A stretch of DNA of 64,000 bases, from positions 682,001 to 746,000 of the forward strand of contig JBEHXT010000001.1 of assembly GCA_048498555.1 (NCBI GenBank). The letters run 5' to 3'. Positions 27,422 to 36,857 of this stretch are shown in pieces. The position numbers were made by a program, and so were the translations under genes. The notes under the pieces were generated by a model. It was not told where the DNA came from. It saw only the letters and a list, made by a program, of their open reading frames with translations, and searched no databases. Source of the DNA: Danxiaibacter sp048498555. GTDB taxonomy: Bacteria > Bacteroidota > Bacteroidia > Chitinophagales > Chitinophagaceae. Every line of letters starts with the position of its first letter. The stretch's first letter is position 1.

Positions 27422-27873
27422 GCATTACATTATACAGGTTTGCCAAAACTAAATACAGTGACGATTTAAGTGGTAATGGAGCTAAGCTATATGGAGGAAG
27501 ATGGAACAATGTTGGCTATCCTGCCATTTACACCAGTTTTACAGCTTCACTTTCTTTGCTGGAATTGTTTGTTCATAGCGTTAGCTACGATGAAATAAAA
27601 GACAACCGTTTAATGATTATTGAGGTACCCGATACCTCCATCATGGAAATAACACCCAAAAAATTGAAAACCGGTTGGGAAAAAGATATTGATTATACGA
27701 GATTCATTGGTTCGGAATTCATCGCCCACTCATCCAACCTGTTATTAAAGGTCCCTTCAGCTGTTATTCCGTTTGAACACAATTATGTCATCAATCCACT
27801 ACATAAAGATTTCGCAAAAATTAAATTGAAAGACGCCAGCGTTTTTTCGTTTGATGGAAGACTGTTTAAATAG
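27418..27873 (+). CDS. RES-domain toxin (NAD-phosphorylase/ADP-ribosyltransferase-like)
   Basis: 151 residues. The RES domain, named for its Arg, Glu and Ser, is complete: Arg28 in GGRWNNVG, Tyr38 in AIYTS, Glu49 in LLELFVH, and Ser114 in KVPSAVIP, followed by NYVINPLHKDF. Known relatives degrade NAD+ or modify phosphoribosyl pyrophosphate synthetase and stop growth. The start overlaps the antitoxin stop, so the two are translationally coupled. All key residues are kept, so it is likely active. Confidence 0.92.
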   Translation: MSITLYRFAKTKYSDDLSGNGAKLYGGRWNNVGYPAIYTSFTASLSLLELFVHSVSYDEIKDNRLMIIEVPDTSIMEITPKKLKTGWEKDIDYTRFIGSEFIAHSSNLLLKVPSAVIPFEHNYVINPLHKDFAKIKLKDASVFSFDGRLFK

Positions 27874-27881
27874 CCTGGGGC

Positions 27882-28107
27882 TTTCAGCTGTTAGCTATCA
27901 GCCTTTAGCTATCCCAATTTTTAGCATGCTTTATTGAGGCGACAGCGAGAAATTTTAGTGCCTGGAAAATGTTCTAAAGGCTATGCGAGATATGTCGATC
28001 CTAAATGTTCTTAATCGAATCTGAAACCTGTTACACCTGGATAAATCAGACATCCTCACATCAGACATCCGCACATCAGATATCCTCGTATCCTACATCA
28101 GCTATCG
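27882..28107. repeat. AGCTATCAGC and ACATCAGACATCC word arrays (families D and B)
   Basis: Family D words (CAGCTGTTAGCTATCAGCC) follow the toxin stop at about 27882-27915. A 13-bp unit ACATCAGACATCC is repeated about four times at 28045-28100, ending just before the sppA stop codon. Confidence 0.7.
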
Positions 28108-28108
28108 C

Positions 28109-29866
28109 TTAATGAATATCTGCATCAAACGGCATCCTTGTCTGGGGAATATCAAACAGCGTTTGTACCTTCTTTAATTTTTTTAGCAGGTTGTATTGGG
28201 TTTCTCCAATTTCTTCTTTAACCACTTTTTCTTTTACATCGCTTGAGGAAGAACTGCCAAATATTTGATCCAGCAGGCCCTTTTGTTCGGGATATTCGCG
28301 CGTTCTGTAGTCTGTTACTTTAGCCATGCGGGCGGCACATTCAACAGCTTGCTGAAGTGTACCTATTCTGTCAACCAGGCCAATGCCTGTTGCCCTTGTG
28401 CCTGTCCATACCCTGCCTTGGGCAATGCTGTCGATAAGTATGATATCTTTTTTGCGGCCATCAGCCACGCGGCTTTTAAAGGTGTAATAAATCGAGTCTA
28501 CCGAAGCTTGCATAAATTTCTTTTCTGCATCTGTCAACGGCCTGTCAGATGAACCCATATCTGCATATGGCGCCGTTTTAACCCTGTCGAATGTTATGCC
28601 CAGTTTGTTCTTAAAAAACGATTGCATATTGGCAACAATAGTAAATACGCCAATAGATCCGGTGATAGTTGTATAGTCAGCAAACACTGAATCCGCGTTA
28701 CACGAAATATAATAGCCCCCGCTTGCTGCCAGGTCACCCATGCTAACAACCACAGGCTTTGATTTACGCGCTAAAGAAATTTCACGCCAGATAACATCGC
28801 TTGCCAGTGCGCTCCCGCCCGGAGAATTCACACGGAATACAATTGCTTTTATACCATCGTCGGTGCGTGCTTTACGGATCAGGTTTTTGAATTCATCACT
28901 TGCAATCTGCCCACTCTCTCCTTTGCCACTTACAATTTCACCCTGCGCATAGATAACGGCAATCTTATTTTTCCCATCTTGTTTATAGTCTGCTGCCTTA
29001 CCGTATTTAGCTGCAGATATGAAATTTATTTTTGCATCAGGCTTTTCACCAACCAGTTTTGCAACTTCAGCCTTCCATTCATCATCATAACGCAAACCAT
29101 CAATCAATTTATTATTTAATGCATCAGCAGGCGACTGAATGGTGCCGTTATTGGCCAGAGCATGCAATGTTGCGGTATCGATATTTCTTGCAGCAGATGT
29201 AGTAAGTAATAAATGGCTATACAGGTCATTCAACCACACCGTTGTTTGTAACCTGTTGGGCTCAGTCATTTCAGTCGCGCGAAGCGGTTCAGTGGCGCTT
29301 TTAAATTTGCCGGCATAAAATATCTCCGGCTGAATTTCCAATTTATCCAACAGCCCTTTAATAAAATAAAGATTGCTTGTAAAACCATCCCATTCTATAC
29401 GCCCTTGTGGATGGCTGTAAATTTTATCAGCAGCAGTTGAAACGTAATAAGATTTCTGGGTCATGTACTCGCCGTAGGCAATTACAAATTTTTTGCTCTT
29501 TTTAAAGTCAACAATCGCCTCACGCAATTCCTCATTCGTCGCAAACCCGTTTACATTATAGCCGGCTTTTAAAACAATACCTTTAACTGCGGAATCTTTT
29601 TTTGCATAGCTGATCATTCTCACTATATCATACAAGCCCAGGGCATTGGCATCTTCCCGCCCTGCAACTTCAGCAATGGGGTTTTCCCGTGTTTGTTCCA
29701 TTATCGGAGATCCGAGGTCTATTACCAAAACGGCTTTACTTCCAACTTCAGGTTTGTCGGGTTGCAACGCGTGTCCAACTATGCCAGCTCCAACAAAAAA
29801 CACAATCAGTGAAAAAATAAACAGTGCAAGCAAACACGCGAAGAATATTTTAAAAAAGCTTCTCAT
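28109..29866 (-). CDS. sppA: Signal peptide peptidase SppA, 67-kDa type
   Basis: Membrane-bound serine protease that cleaves leftover signal peptides. It has 585 residues and one N-terminal membrane helix (about 8-30), followed by two tandem protease-like domains as in E. coli SppA. The catalytic Lys is residue 189 in GKFKSATEPL (first domain) and the Ser is residue 382 in LAASGGYYIS (second domain), matching the Lys/Ser dyad split between domains. It diverges from folK across 54 bp. Confidence 0.95.
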   Translation of the reverse strand: MRSFFKIFFACLLALFIFSLIVFFVGAGIVGHALQPDKPEVGSKAVLVIDLGSPIMEQTRENPIAEVAGREDANALGLYDIVRMISYAKKDSAVKGIVLKAGYNVNGFATNEELREAIVDFKKSKKFVIAYGEYMTQKSYYVSTAADKIYSHPQGRIEWDGFTSNLYFIKGLLDKLEIQPEIFYAGKFKSATEPLRATEMTEPNRLQTTVWLNDLYSHLLLTTSAARNIDTATLHALANNGTIQSPADALNNKLIDGLRYDDEWKAEVAKLVGEKPDAKINFISAAKYGKAADYKQDGKNKIAVIYAQGEIVSGKGESGQIASDEFKNLIRKARTDDGIKAIVFRVNSPGGSALASDVIWREISLARKSKPVVVSMGDLAASGGYYISCNADSVFADYTTITGSIGVFTIVANMQSFFKNKLGITFDRVKTAPYADMGSSDRPLTDAEKKFMQASVDSIYYTFKSRVADGRKKDIILIDSIAQGRVWTGTRATGIGLVDRIGTLQQAVECAARMAKVTDYRTREYPEQKGLLDQIFGSSSSSDVKEKVVKEEIGETQYNLLKKLKKVQTLFDIPQTRMPFDADIH

Positions 29867-29886
29867 ATAGTTCCTCTTGTTAAAAA

Positions 29887-29917
29887 TAAAGATATTTGAT
29901 GCCTGTTATTCCTACAA
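29887..29917 (-). promoter_or_regulatory. Candidate sppA promoter
   Basis: On the minus strand TTG (29915-29917), a 20-bp spacer and TATCTTTA (29887-29894; one mismatch to TAnnTTTG), 21 nt before the sppA ATG. Confidence 0.42.
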
Positions 29918-29920
29918 TTT

Positions 29921-30400
29921 ATGAATAGAGCATACCTGCTGACAGGCGGCAATATAGGCAATAGAATGGATTATTTGTTAAAAGCACAAAATTTAATAGC
30001 CCGCTTTTGCGGTGAAATTGTGCAATTATCCGGCGTTTACGAAACCGCTGCCTGGGGGCTGGAAGACCAGGCATCTTTCTACAACCAGGTGGTTTGTATA
30101 GATACCCATCTTGCGCCAGAACCATTGCTGGAACAAATACTGGCTATCGAAGAAGAAATGGGCCGTATCAGGACGATTAAGATGGGCCCGCGTATTATTG
30201 ACATAGACATACTTTTAATAGACGGCCTTGTAATTAACACACCATTATTAACTGTACCACATCCTTATTTGCCTGACAGAAAATTTGCGTTGACACCGCT
30301 GAATGAAATTGCGGCAGAGCTGGTTCATCCAACATTAAACAAAACAATCAATGAATTATTGCTGGAGTGTAAAGATCCGTTGAATGTGTATAAAATTTGA
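29921..30400 (+). CDS. folK: 2-amino-4-hydroxy-6-hydroxymethyldihydropteridine pyrophosphokinase
   Basis: Folate synthesis: moves pyrophosphate from ATP to 6-hydroxymethyl-dihydropterin. It has 159 residues, normal length. The start AYLLTGGNIGNRMDYL, SVYETAAWG-like SGVYETAAWGLEDQ, and the Mg-binding signature GPRIIDIDILLIDG followed by PHPYLPDRKFAL are all in place. It is followed 40 bp later by a deoxynucleoside kinase on the same strand. Confidence 0.95.
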   Translation: MNRAYLLTGGNIGNRMDYLLKAQNLIARFCGEIVQLSGVYETAAWGLEDQASFYNQVVCIDTHLAPEPLLEQILAIEEEMGRIRTIKMGPRIIDIDILLIDGLVINTPLLTVPHPYLPDRKFALTPLNEIAAELVHPTLNKTINELLLECKDPLNVYKI

Positions 30401-30422
30401 TCATCTTTTTGACAGCGGTTTT

Positions 30423-30430
30423 TAATTTTG
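30423..30430 (+). promoter_or_regulatory. -7 box of the deoxynucleoside kinase gene
   Basis: Perfect TAATTTTG, 10 nt before the ATG at 30441, so a nearly leaderless mRNA is likely. A possible TTTG at 30396-30399 gives a 23-bp spacer, slightly long. Confidence 0.5.
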
Positions 30431-30440
30431 GCGGTATATA

Positions 30441-31073
30441 ATGAAGTATCAGTTTATAACAATAGAAGGAAACATCGGCGCAGGCAAAACAACCCTGTCA
30501 CATTTACTTGCCAGGAGGCTAAATGCAAGATTGGTACTGGAAGAGTTTGCTGACAACCCGTTTCTCCCCAAGTTCTACGAGAATCCAAAGCAATTTGCAT
30601 TTCCACTTGAGCTGTTTTTTATGGCTGAGCGCTTTAAGCAGTTGAAGGAAATGATCCACACAACTGATCTCTTTAAGACCGTCACCATTTCTGATTATCT
30701 TTTTACCAAATGCCTGCTGTTTGCAAAGGTTAACTTACCTGATGACGAATTCAGGCTCTATCAGCGGTTATTCGACATCATCCATCAACAACTTGTTTTT
30801 CCCGACTTGTTGATCTACCTGCACGTTCCGGTAGAAGGGCTGCAAAGGAATATCAGGAAAAGAAACCGTTCTTACGAACAAAATATCCCGGACGAATACC
30901 TTTTCAACATTCAGGAAACATATACGCATTACATCAAACAGCACAATGTAAAAACATTATTTGTTGATGCCGCCAATGCTGACTTCCTCGGCAATGAACA
31001 GCATGTTCAGGTTATACTGGATGCATTGGACAAGGATTATGATGAAGGAAGGCATTATATTTCGTTGCCATAA
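30441..31073 (+). CDS. Deoxynucleoside kinase
   Basis: Salvage enzyme that phosphorylates deoxynucleosides. The protein has 210 residues. The P-loop is GNIGAGKTTL (10-19), LEEFADNPFLPKFY follows, and the lid region RNIRKRNRSYEQNI (about 137-150) matches the deoxyadenosine/deoxyguanosine kinase family. Which base it prefers cannot be read from the sequence. It has its own promoter candidate and is followed by a 300-bp word array. Confidence 0.9.
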   Translation: MKYQFITIEGNIGAGKTTLSHLLARRLNARLVLEEFADNPFLPKFYENPKQFAFPLELFFMAERFKQLKEMIHTTDLFKTVTISDYLFTKCLLFAKVNLPDDEFRLYQRLFDIIHQQLVFPDLLIYLHVPVEGLQRNIRKRNRSYEQNIPDEYLFNIQETYTHYIKQHNVKTLFVDAANADFLGNEQHVQVILDALDKDYDEGRHYISLP

Positions 31074-31077
31074 ACAC

Positions 31078-31372
31078 ATGTCTAATGTACGATTTTAGAT
31101 GTACTATGGAAATGTGTGATGTTCGATTTTAGATGTACGATGTTGTCTCAGGTACGAAGTTAGAAGTATGAAGTACGTTAGGTGCAACAGTTAAGGCGTC
31201 TTGTATGCAAAATGCACTCACCGTGCAGATAACCAAAGCTGACAGATAATCACTGATAGGTGATACAAGGCATTCAACACCTTATACCTCACACCTCACA
31301 CCCTACACCTCACACCTGATGCCTGATACCTCACACCCCACACCTCTTACTTCCTCCCTCCCACCGATAGCT
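31078..31372. repeat. Mixed word array (families B, F, G)
   Basis: GTACGATTTTAGATGTACGA words (31084-31150), AGTACGTTAGG words to about 31185, then a run of CACCTCACACC/CCTGATACC words (about 31270-31350). A unique stretch of about 80 bp lies between. A perfect -7 box TACTTTTG at 31398-31405, after the array, may drive the MFS gene, but no -33 element is clear. Confidence 0.75.
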
Positions 31373-31464
31373 AACAAATGGCAGTCAAATTTATCGCTAC
31401 TTTTGACGGATAATTGGCCGGAATAAAACCATCCTCTGCACACCGGCCAGGAAAATAGTAGAAC

Positions 31465-32724
31465 ATGAGCACAGAGAATGATGTCGCAGTTATAAAAAAT
31501 GATCCCTTTGTTTCAGTAAGAATTCCAGAATTTAAAAATCTTTTGATCGGCCGATTTGCCTTTATCATGGGCCTTAGAATGATGGGTACATTAGTAGGCT
31601 GGTGGATTTATCTGTTAACCAATAAACCTTTTGCCATTGGCCTCATTGGCTTGTCTGAAGTTATTCCAGCCGTATCACTCGCCTTATATGCAGGACACGT
31701 GATTGATATCAGTGAAAAAAGATTTATGCTACTACGGGGTGTACTATTGTATTTTCTTTGCGCAGGCACGCTTCTATTTTTATCTACTTCTTTTACATCG
31801 AGGCACCTGTCAACGCACTGGATTGCAACTTGCATTTATGTGGTAGTCTTCTTCACCGGCGTTTTTCGTGCTTTTACAGGCCCGGTGTTTAATGTGATCC
31901 TGGCTTTTATTGTTCCTAAAAACATCTTGCAGAACGCAACAACATGGAACCAGGGCGCATGGTTGTCTGCTTCTGTAACCGGGCATGCCGTGGGTGGGTT
32001 ATTGATCGCGTACACCGGCATAACAGGTGCTTTAACAGCAATCTGTTGTTTTATCCTCATTGCATTTTTCTTTCTCTTCAAACTAAAAACCAAGCCTGCC
32101 TCGAATGAAAAAGGAGAGCAGCGTACATGGGAAAGCGTGAAGGAAGGTTTGAAGTTTGTTTTTAGAACAAAGGAACTTTTAAGTGCCATCTCGCTGGATA
32201 TGTTTGCTGTATTGTTTGGCGGCGCTGTAGCCATGGTCCCTGTTTATGCAAGGGATATTTTAAAAGTGAGCCCTGTTGGATTTGGATGGCTGAACGCAGC
32301 ATCTGACATTGGCGCCATTTGTATAGTTGTGCTATTAACGCTTTTCCCGCTAAGAAGGCACCAGGGGCGAACATTGTTATTTGCCGTTGCTACTTATGGA
32401 ACATGTATAATTATTTTTGGCCTTTCTAAAATATACGTCCTCTCCTTTTTTGCTTTGATGATCGGCGGAATGGTCGACGGCGTCAGCGTTGTTGTACGTG
32501 GTACCATTACGCAGCTAAAAACACCCGACAATATGCGTGGCCGTGTGATGAGTGTAAACAGTATGTTCGTAAATTCAAGTAATGAACTTGGCCAGTTTGA
32601 AAGCGGCGTTGCAGCACGACTGCTCGGCGTTGTTCCCTCAGTGGTTTTTGGTGGATGTATGACTTTATTTGTTGTAATAACAACATGGATAAAAGCACCA
32701 AGCCTGAGAAAGATGGAGTATTAG
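31465..32724 (+). CDS. Major facilitator superfamily transporter (MFS_3/EntS-like)
   Basis: 419 residues with about 12 membrane helices. The region after helix 2 (GHVIDISEKRFMLLRG) has the conserved MFS loop between helices 2 and 3, and the central loop (LKTKPASNEKGEQRTWESV) separates the halves. KTPDNMRGRVMSVNSMF is typical of the EntS/MFS_3 group, which includes siderophore and drug exporters. The substrate is unknown. Confidence 0.85.
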   Translation: MSTENDVAVIKNDPFVSVRIPEFKNLLIGRFAFIMGLRMMGTLVGWWIYLLTNKPFAIGLIGLSEVIPAVSLALYAGHVIDISEKRFMLLRGVLLYFLCAGTLLFLSTSFTSRHLSTHWIATCIYVVVFFTGVFRAFTGPVFNVILAFIVPKNILQNATTWNQGAWLSASVTGHAVGGLLIAYTGITGALTAICCFILIAFFFLFKLKTKPASNEKGEQRTWESVKEGLKFVFRTKELLSAISLDMFAVLFGGAVAMVPVYARDILKVSPVGFGWLNAASDIGAICIVVLLTLFPLRRHQGRTLLFAVATYGTCIIIFGLSKIYVLSFFALMIGGMVDGVSVVVRGTITQLKTPDNMRGRVMSVNSMFVNSSNELGQFESGVAARLLGVVPSVVFGGCMTLFVVITTWIKAPSLRKMEY

Positions 32725-32725
32725 G

Positions 32726-32760
32726 AGTTGTACGTTTTACGTTGTAAGTTGTACGTTTAT
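32726..32760. repeat. TACGTTTTACG word array (family E)
   Basis: GTTGTACGTTTTACGTTGTAAG-type words begin right after the MFS stop codon, in the 82-bp gap before xseA. Confidence 0.7.
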
Positions 32761-32806
32761 TGCGGCGAATTACTGCTATTTGTTTTACTCTTAAAGGCAA
32801 TAAATA

Positions 32807-34279
32807 ATGGCTGAATTAATTGATGACAGAAAAGTTTTCTCATTGCTGGATGTTGCCAGGAGTATTGAAAAAACACTTGGCGACAGATACTCTACTTCAT
32901 TTTGGGTAAAGGCTGAGATGAACAAACTGAACCATTACCGGCATTCCGGCCACAGCTATCCAGAGCTTGTTGAAAAGAAGGATGGAAAAATCATCGCACA
33001 AATAAGGTCGTATTTATGGAAGGAGGATTATAAAAGGATCGACAACAATTTTCTGCGCGTTTTAAAAGAACCATTGAAAGACGGTATTAAAATACTGTTC
33101 CTCGCCAAGATAACATTCGATCCTGTTTATGGACTTTCGTTATGGATCCAGGACATTGACCCCAGTTATACATTGGGTGATCTTGAAAAAGAAAAACAGG
33201 AAACTGTCAGCCGGCTTAAAGAAGAAGGCCTCTATAACAGAAATAAGCAATTGCAACTATCACTTTTGCCGCAACGAATTGCCATTATTTCGGTTGAAAC
33301 AAGCAAGGGTTATGCTGACTTTTTAAACGTGATGGACAATAATCCCTGGGAATATAAATTCTTTCACATGTTATTTCCCGCTATCCTGCAAGGTGACAAG
33401 GCAGTGAACGATATTACAGCCCAGCTTAACAGGATAAAAAAAGTCATCGATCATTTCGACGTAGTGGCTATCATACGCGGGGGTGGTGGTGATGTGGGTC
33501 TATCCTGTTACAACAATTTCAAACTGGCAAAAGCCGTATGTACGTTCCCAATACCTGTTATTACAGGCATTGGCCACTCTACCAATGAAACAGTTTGCGA
33601 GATGATTTCTTTTTCAAATGCTATTACGCCCACCAAACTTGCAGAATACCTCATTCAGCATTTTCACGATTTTTCTACACCTGTGCAGGAAGCAGCCCGT
33701 AGTGTTGTTGAACGATCACGACGAATGATTACAGATCAAAAAACGCAGTTTCAAACAGAGATCAAACTTTTCCGTTCGCTTACACAAAAACTATTGTTAG
33801 CGAACCAGAACGAAATGAAGGGGCTTTCACGCTCCCTGCTTCATCATACATCATTCAGATTTAAAGAAGAAAGAGGCTATATCAAATCGGCCAGACAGGA
33901 TATTTTCAGAAACGCAACCATCGTTACCATTTCCGAGCGGCGGGCTATTAAAGAACTTTCTGTTACTATACAGAAAGAGAGCAACTTTCAATTGACTCAA
34001 AGCAAAACTGGCATTGCACATTATAAAGACAAATTAAAACAACAGGCTGTAGTTCTTTTTAAACAATCCGAAGCGGCGCTTAACAGCATCGACAAAAACG
34101 TAACAAACATGAGCCCGCTAAATGTTTTACGCAGAGGCTATAGCATCACACTATTGAATGGCAAATCGGTTAAAGAAACTGCTGAAGTAAAACCGGGAGA
34201 CAATATCACCACCATGGTTTATAACGGAAATATTACTAGCATTGTAGCATCAACAGATAAAACACCAGGCAATGAATGA
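32807..34279 (+). CDS. xseA: Exodeoxyribonuclease VII large subunit
   Basis: Catalytic subunit of the single-strand exonuclease used in mismatch repair and DNA clean-up. It has 490 residues. The N-terminal OB-fold (about 1-110, FWVKAEMNKLNHYRHSGHSY) is followed by the catalytic domain (AIISVETSKGYADF, IIRGGGGDVGLSCY, PVITGIGHSTNETV) and a long coiled-coil region (about 290-430) that binds the small subunit. The 3' end overlaps xseB by 8 bp. Confidence 0.95.
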   Translation: MAELIDDRKVFSLLDVARSIEKTLGDRYSTSFWVKAEMNKLNHYRHSGHSYPELVEKKDGKIIAQIRSYLWKEDYKRIDNNFLRVLKEPLKDGIKILFLAKITFDPVYGLSLWIQDIDPSYTLGDLEKEKQETVSRLKEEGLYNRNKQLQLSLLPQRIAIISVETSKGYADFLNVMDNNPWEYKFFHMLFPAILQGDKAVNDITAQLNRIKKVIDHFDVVAIIRGGGGDVGLSCYNNFKLAKAVCTFPIPVITGIGHSTNETVCEMISFSNAITPTKLAEYLIQHFHDFSTPVQEAARSVVERSRRMITDQKTQFQTEIKLFRSLTQKLLLANQNEMKGLSRSLLHHTSFRFKEERGYIKSARQDIFRNATIVTISERRAIKELSVTIQKESNFQLTQSKTGIAHYKDKLKQQAVVLFKQSEAALNSIDKNVTNMSPLNVLRRGYSITLLNGKSVKETAEVKPGDNITTMVYNGNITSIVASTDKTPGNE

Positions 34280-34478
34280 TGAGCTAAACTATACAAATGC
34301 ATTTGAAGAGTTGCAGGCGATTGTTACAGAAATTGAACAGGGAGAAATTACGGTTGACGAACTTTCTGAAAAAGTAAAGCGAGCCGCACTCCTTATCAAA
34401 ATCTGCAAACAAAAACTTACCACTACCGAGGAAGATGTAAACAAGATTTTAAAAGAACTGGAAGGAGAAGACGGATAA
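34272..34478 (+). CDS. xseB: Exodeoxyribonuclease VII small subunit
   Basis: 68 residues, the normal small size. NAFEELQAIVTEIEQGEITV and the helical remainder match the two-helix XseB fold that packs on XseA. The ATG at 34272 lies inside the end of xseA, so the two are translationally coupled. Confidence 0.95.
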   Translation: MNDELNYTNAFEELQAIVTEIEQGEITVDELSEKVKRAALLIKICKQKLTTTEEDVNKILKELEGEDG

Positions 34479-34518
34479 CACTACAAGGCATGTAAAATTG
34501 CATCGTATGGTCATTCTC

Positions 34519-34580
34519 ATTGATAAACGTAGAACGTATCACGTATAACTTAAAACATCCTCACACCTTAAACTTTAAAC
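34519..34580. repeat. AACGTA and CACACCTT words (families E and G) in a convergent gap
   Basis: AAACGTAGAACGTATCACGT words at about 34524-34548, then TCACACCTTAAACTTTAAACC at about 34560-34580. They separate xseB from the convergent antiporter gene; no ordinary terminator was found. Confidence 0.6.
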
Positions 34581-34588
34581 CTCGCACA

Positions 34589-36811
34589 TCACCTCACATA
34601 ATTCTCCCTGATCTTTCGCTTATCTCCTACAAGCCAGACAACATCGCCCCATTCAAAAATCGTATCACTTGAAGGATTTAAAACGCGTTGGTTGTTGCGT
34701 TCAACACCCACAATTAGGCCATTTGTTTTTTCGCGTATCGCAGACTCACGGATGGATAATCCTTTTAGGCGCGTGTGCTCATCGATAACAATACTCATTA
34801 ATCCAATATGTTCTTTTTCTTCGTCAGTGGCTCCCACAGAAACAAAATCGTCGTTTTCAACAACCCCCTTGATCGCCTGCAATTGCTGATCCGTGGCAAC
34901 TACGCCAATCTTGTCGTAAGGAAATAATTTGTCATAGCGGGAAGGCGTAGGGATTGTTTTATCCGCCCTCAGAATATACGCGATATTGATCGCGTATTTC
35001 TCGCGCCAGCCAAGATCCTGCAATGTCCTTCCTGCATAGGCCGCGTATGGGCTAACGATAAATTCAGCAAGGTGCGCATCCCAAAAAGTTGGAGCATTCT
35101 GTCGTTGATCTTTCTTATTTAAATTATCCAGGAAACGGGTTTGTATACGGCCATAGAATTTTTCCAGCTTTCGCCTGAAAAGTAGCAGCACCACAGGCAT
35201 TACGATCAAGGTGCCTATAACGGAAATATAAAAAGAAAAAAAACGGTTCAATAAAAATCCCCAACAAATAATGGCGACAAAGTTTCTCGCCAACTCCAGC
35301 AACAGCAAAGCACCATGGTTATATTTGCTGTCAAGCCACAATTCCTTATATGCCAATCCGCGCATCTTTCTTGCCGTCAGCGCCCATATAAATGGAGAGG
35401 TTATCGCAAGGGTTAGTACAACCGCTGAGATCCTGGCTACAAGAATATTTCCAAATTGCCTCTCAAAAAAAGGCTCGACATAATAAGAAGCCAGCAAGAT
35501 GCAGGCAATGATGATGACTGCATTTGATAACATTAATTGCAGATAAGACCTCACAACTTTTTGCCAATCGCTTTCACTTTGCAGCGTTTGTGTATTTGAG
35601 CTATACCGGTTTAAACTAGCCACCCATTTAGCGGGCAATATTTTCTCTATAAACCTGTACAACGGTTCTGCCAGCTTCATCATAAATGGCGTTGTAAAAG
35701 TTGTCATTACAGATACGCCAACGGCTATCGGGTATAAATAATCGCTTGTTACTTTCAGCGATACGCCGAGGGTTGCGATGATAAATGAGAACTCCCCTAT
35801 TTGCGACATACTTGTACCGGCCTGTACAGATTGCTTCAGCGGCTGGCCGGCGAGCAATGCACCAAGACTCACAAACACTGTTTTACCTACAACAACCAAC
35901 ACAATCAATAGCAACACCGGCCACATATATTGTTTCAGGAGTGCCGGATTAATTAGCATTCCAACCGATACAAAAAAGATAGCACCGAACAAATCTTTCA
36001 CCGAGGAAACCAGGTGTTCAATCCTTTCCGCCTGGGTAGTTTCAGCCAGCAATGACCCCATAAGAAAAGCACCCAGCGCGGTAGAAAACCCAACGCCATC
36101 CGCTAACAAAGCCATGCCGAGGCAGAGAGCGAGCGAGACAATCAGCAATGTTTCACTTGACAACCAGCGCGACGTTTTCTTCATGAATGTCGGCAGAATA
36201 AAAACGCCCGTAATAAACCAAAGGCTTAAAAAGAAAAGCAGTTTGAAAATGGAAAACAACATCTGCATGCCTTCAAACTGGCGGCTTACTGCAACCGTAG
36301 AAAGCAACACGAGCAATAATATAGCGACCAGGTCTTCAATCACCAATACGCCCAATACAAGTGTTGCAAACTTTTGAGATTTCAATCCCAATTCATCCAA
36401 CGCACGAAAAATGATTGTGGTGGATGAAATGGCAATAATGCCTCCAAGAAATATGCAATCAAAAGGCGGCCAGTTCAAAAATTTTCCTGTTATATAACCG
36501 AGGCAGAACATACAGGCTATTTCAACAATGCCGGTAATACCGGCGCTACCGCCAACCTTTATTAACTTTTTAAAGCTAAACTCAAGCCCGAGCGCAAAAA
36601 GCAAAAATATCACGCCTATATCTGCCCATATTCTAATATCATCAACATCTGAAATAGTAGGGAACAGATGAAAGTTCGGGCCAACCAATAGCCCTGCAAG
36701 TATATAACCCAAAACAACAGGTTGTTTTAATCTTTTGAACAGAAGGGTTATCACACCTGCAGCGCCAAGTATAAGTGCCAGGTCTCTTATAAATTGTGGA
36801 ATGTGCGCCAT
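34589..36811 (-). CDS. Monovalent cation:proton antiporter (CPA2 family) with TrkA-C domain
   Basis: Probably exchanges K+ or Na+ for H+ in the inner membrane. With the ATG at 36811 it has 740 residues. The first 390 residues form the Na+/H+ exchanger domain (LKQPVVLGYILAGLLVGP, LALGLEFSFKKL-type, LGALLAGQPLKQSVQAG). Four more helices follow (about 415-540). The C-terminal 90 residues form a TrkA-C domain (GLSIRESAIREKTNGLIVG, DVVWLVGDKRKI). No Rossmann-type TrkA-N domain is visible between them, unlike KefB/KefC. A TTG at 36826 is inside the -7 box and is not the start. Confidence 0.88.
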   Translation of the reverse strand: MAHIPQFIRDLALILGAAGVITLLFKRLKQPVVLGYILAGLLVGPNFHLFPTISDVDDIRIWADIGVIFLLFALGLEFSFKKLIKVGGSAGITGIVEIACMFCLGYITGKFLNWPPFDCIFLGGIIAISSTTIIFRALDELGLKSQKFATLVLGVLVIEDLVAILLLVLLSTVAVSRQFEGMQMLFSIFKLLFFLSLWFITGVFILPTFMKKTSRWLSSETLLIVSLALCLGMALLADGVGFSTALGAFLMGSLLAETTQAERIEHLVSSVKDLFGAIFFVSVGMLINPALLKQYMWPVLLLIVLVVVGKTVFVSLGALLAGQPLKQSVQAGTSMSQIGEFSFIIATLGVSLKVTSDYLYPIAVGVSVMTTFTTPFMMKLAEPLYRFIEKILPAKWVASLNRYSSNTQTLQSESDWQKVVRSYLQLMLSNAVIIIACILLASYYVEPFFERQFGNILVARISAVVLTLAITSPFIWALTARKMRGLAYKELWLDSKYNHGALLLLELARNFVAIICWGFLLNRFFSFYISVIGTLIVMPVVLLLFRRKLEKFYGRIQTRFLDNLNKKDQRQNAPTFWDAHLAEFIVSPYAAYAGRTLQDLGWREKYAINIAYILRADKTIPTPSRYDKLFPYDKIGVVATDQQLQAIKGVVENDDFVSVGATDEEKEHIGLMSIVIDEHTRLKGLSIRESAIREKTNGLIVGVERNNQRVLNPSSDTIFEWGDVVWLVGDKRKIRENYVR

Positions 36812-36823
36812 AAGGATGTGGCT

Positions 36824-36831
36824 CAAAAATA
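36824..36831 (-). promoter_or_regulatory. -7 box of the antiporter gene
   Basis: Perfect TATTTTTG on the minus strand, 12 nt before the ATG at 36811. A weak TTCTG 19 bp further upstream is the only -33 candidate. A nearly leaderless mRNA is implied. Confidence 0.5.
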
Positions 36832-36857
36832 CTGAAATAAGCCTAAAGCGCAGAACT

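Noticed and set aside
36812..36826. TTG start of the antiporter at 36826
   Set aside because: It lies within the perfect -7 box TATTTTTG, so it would not be transcribed; the ATG at 36811 is used instead.
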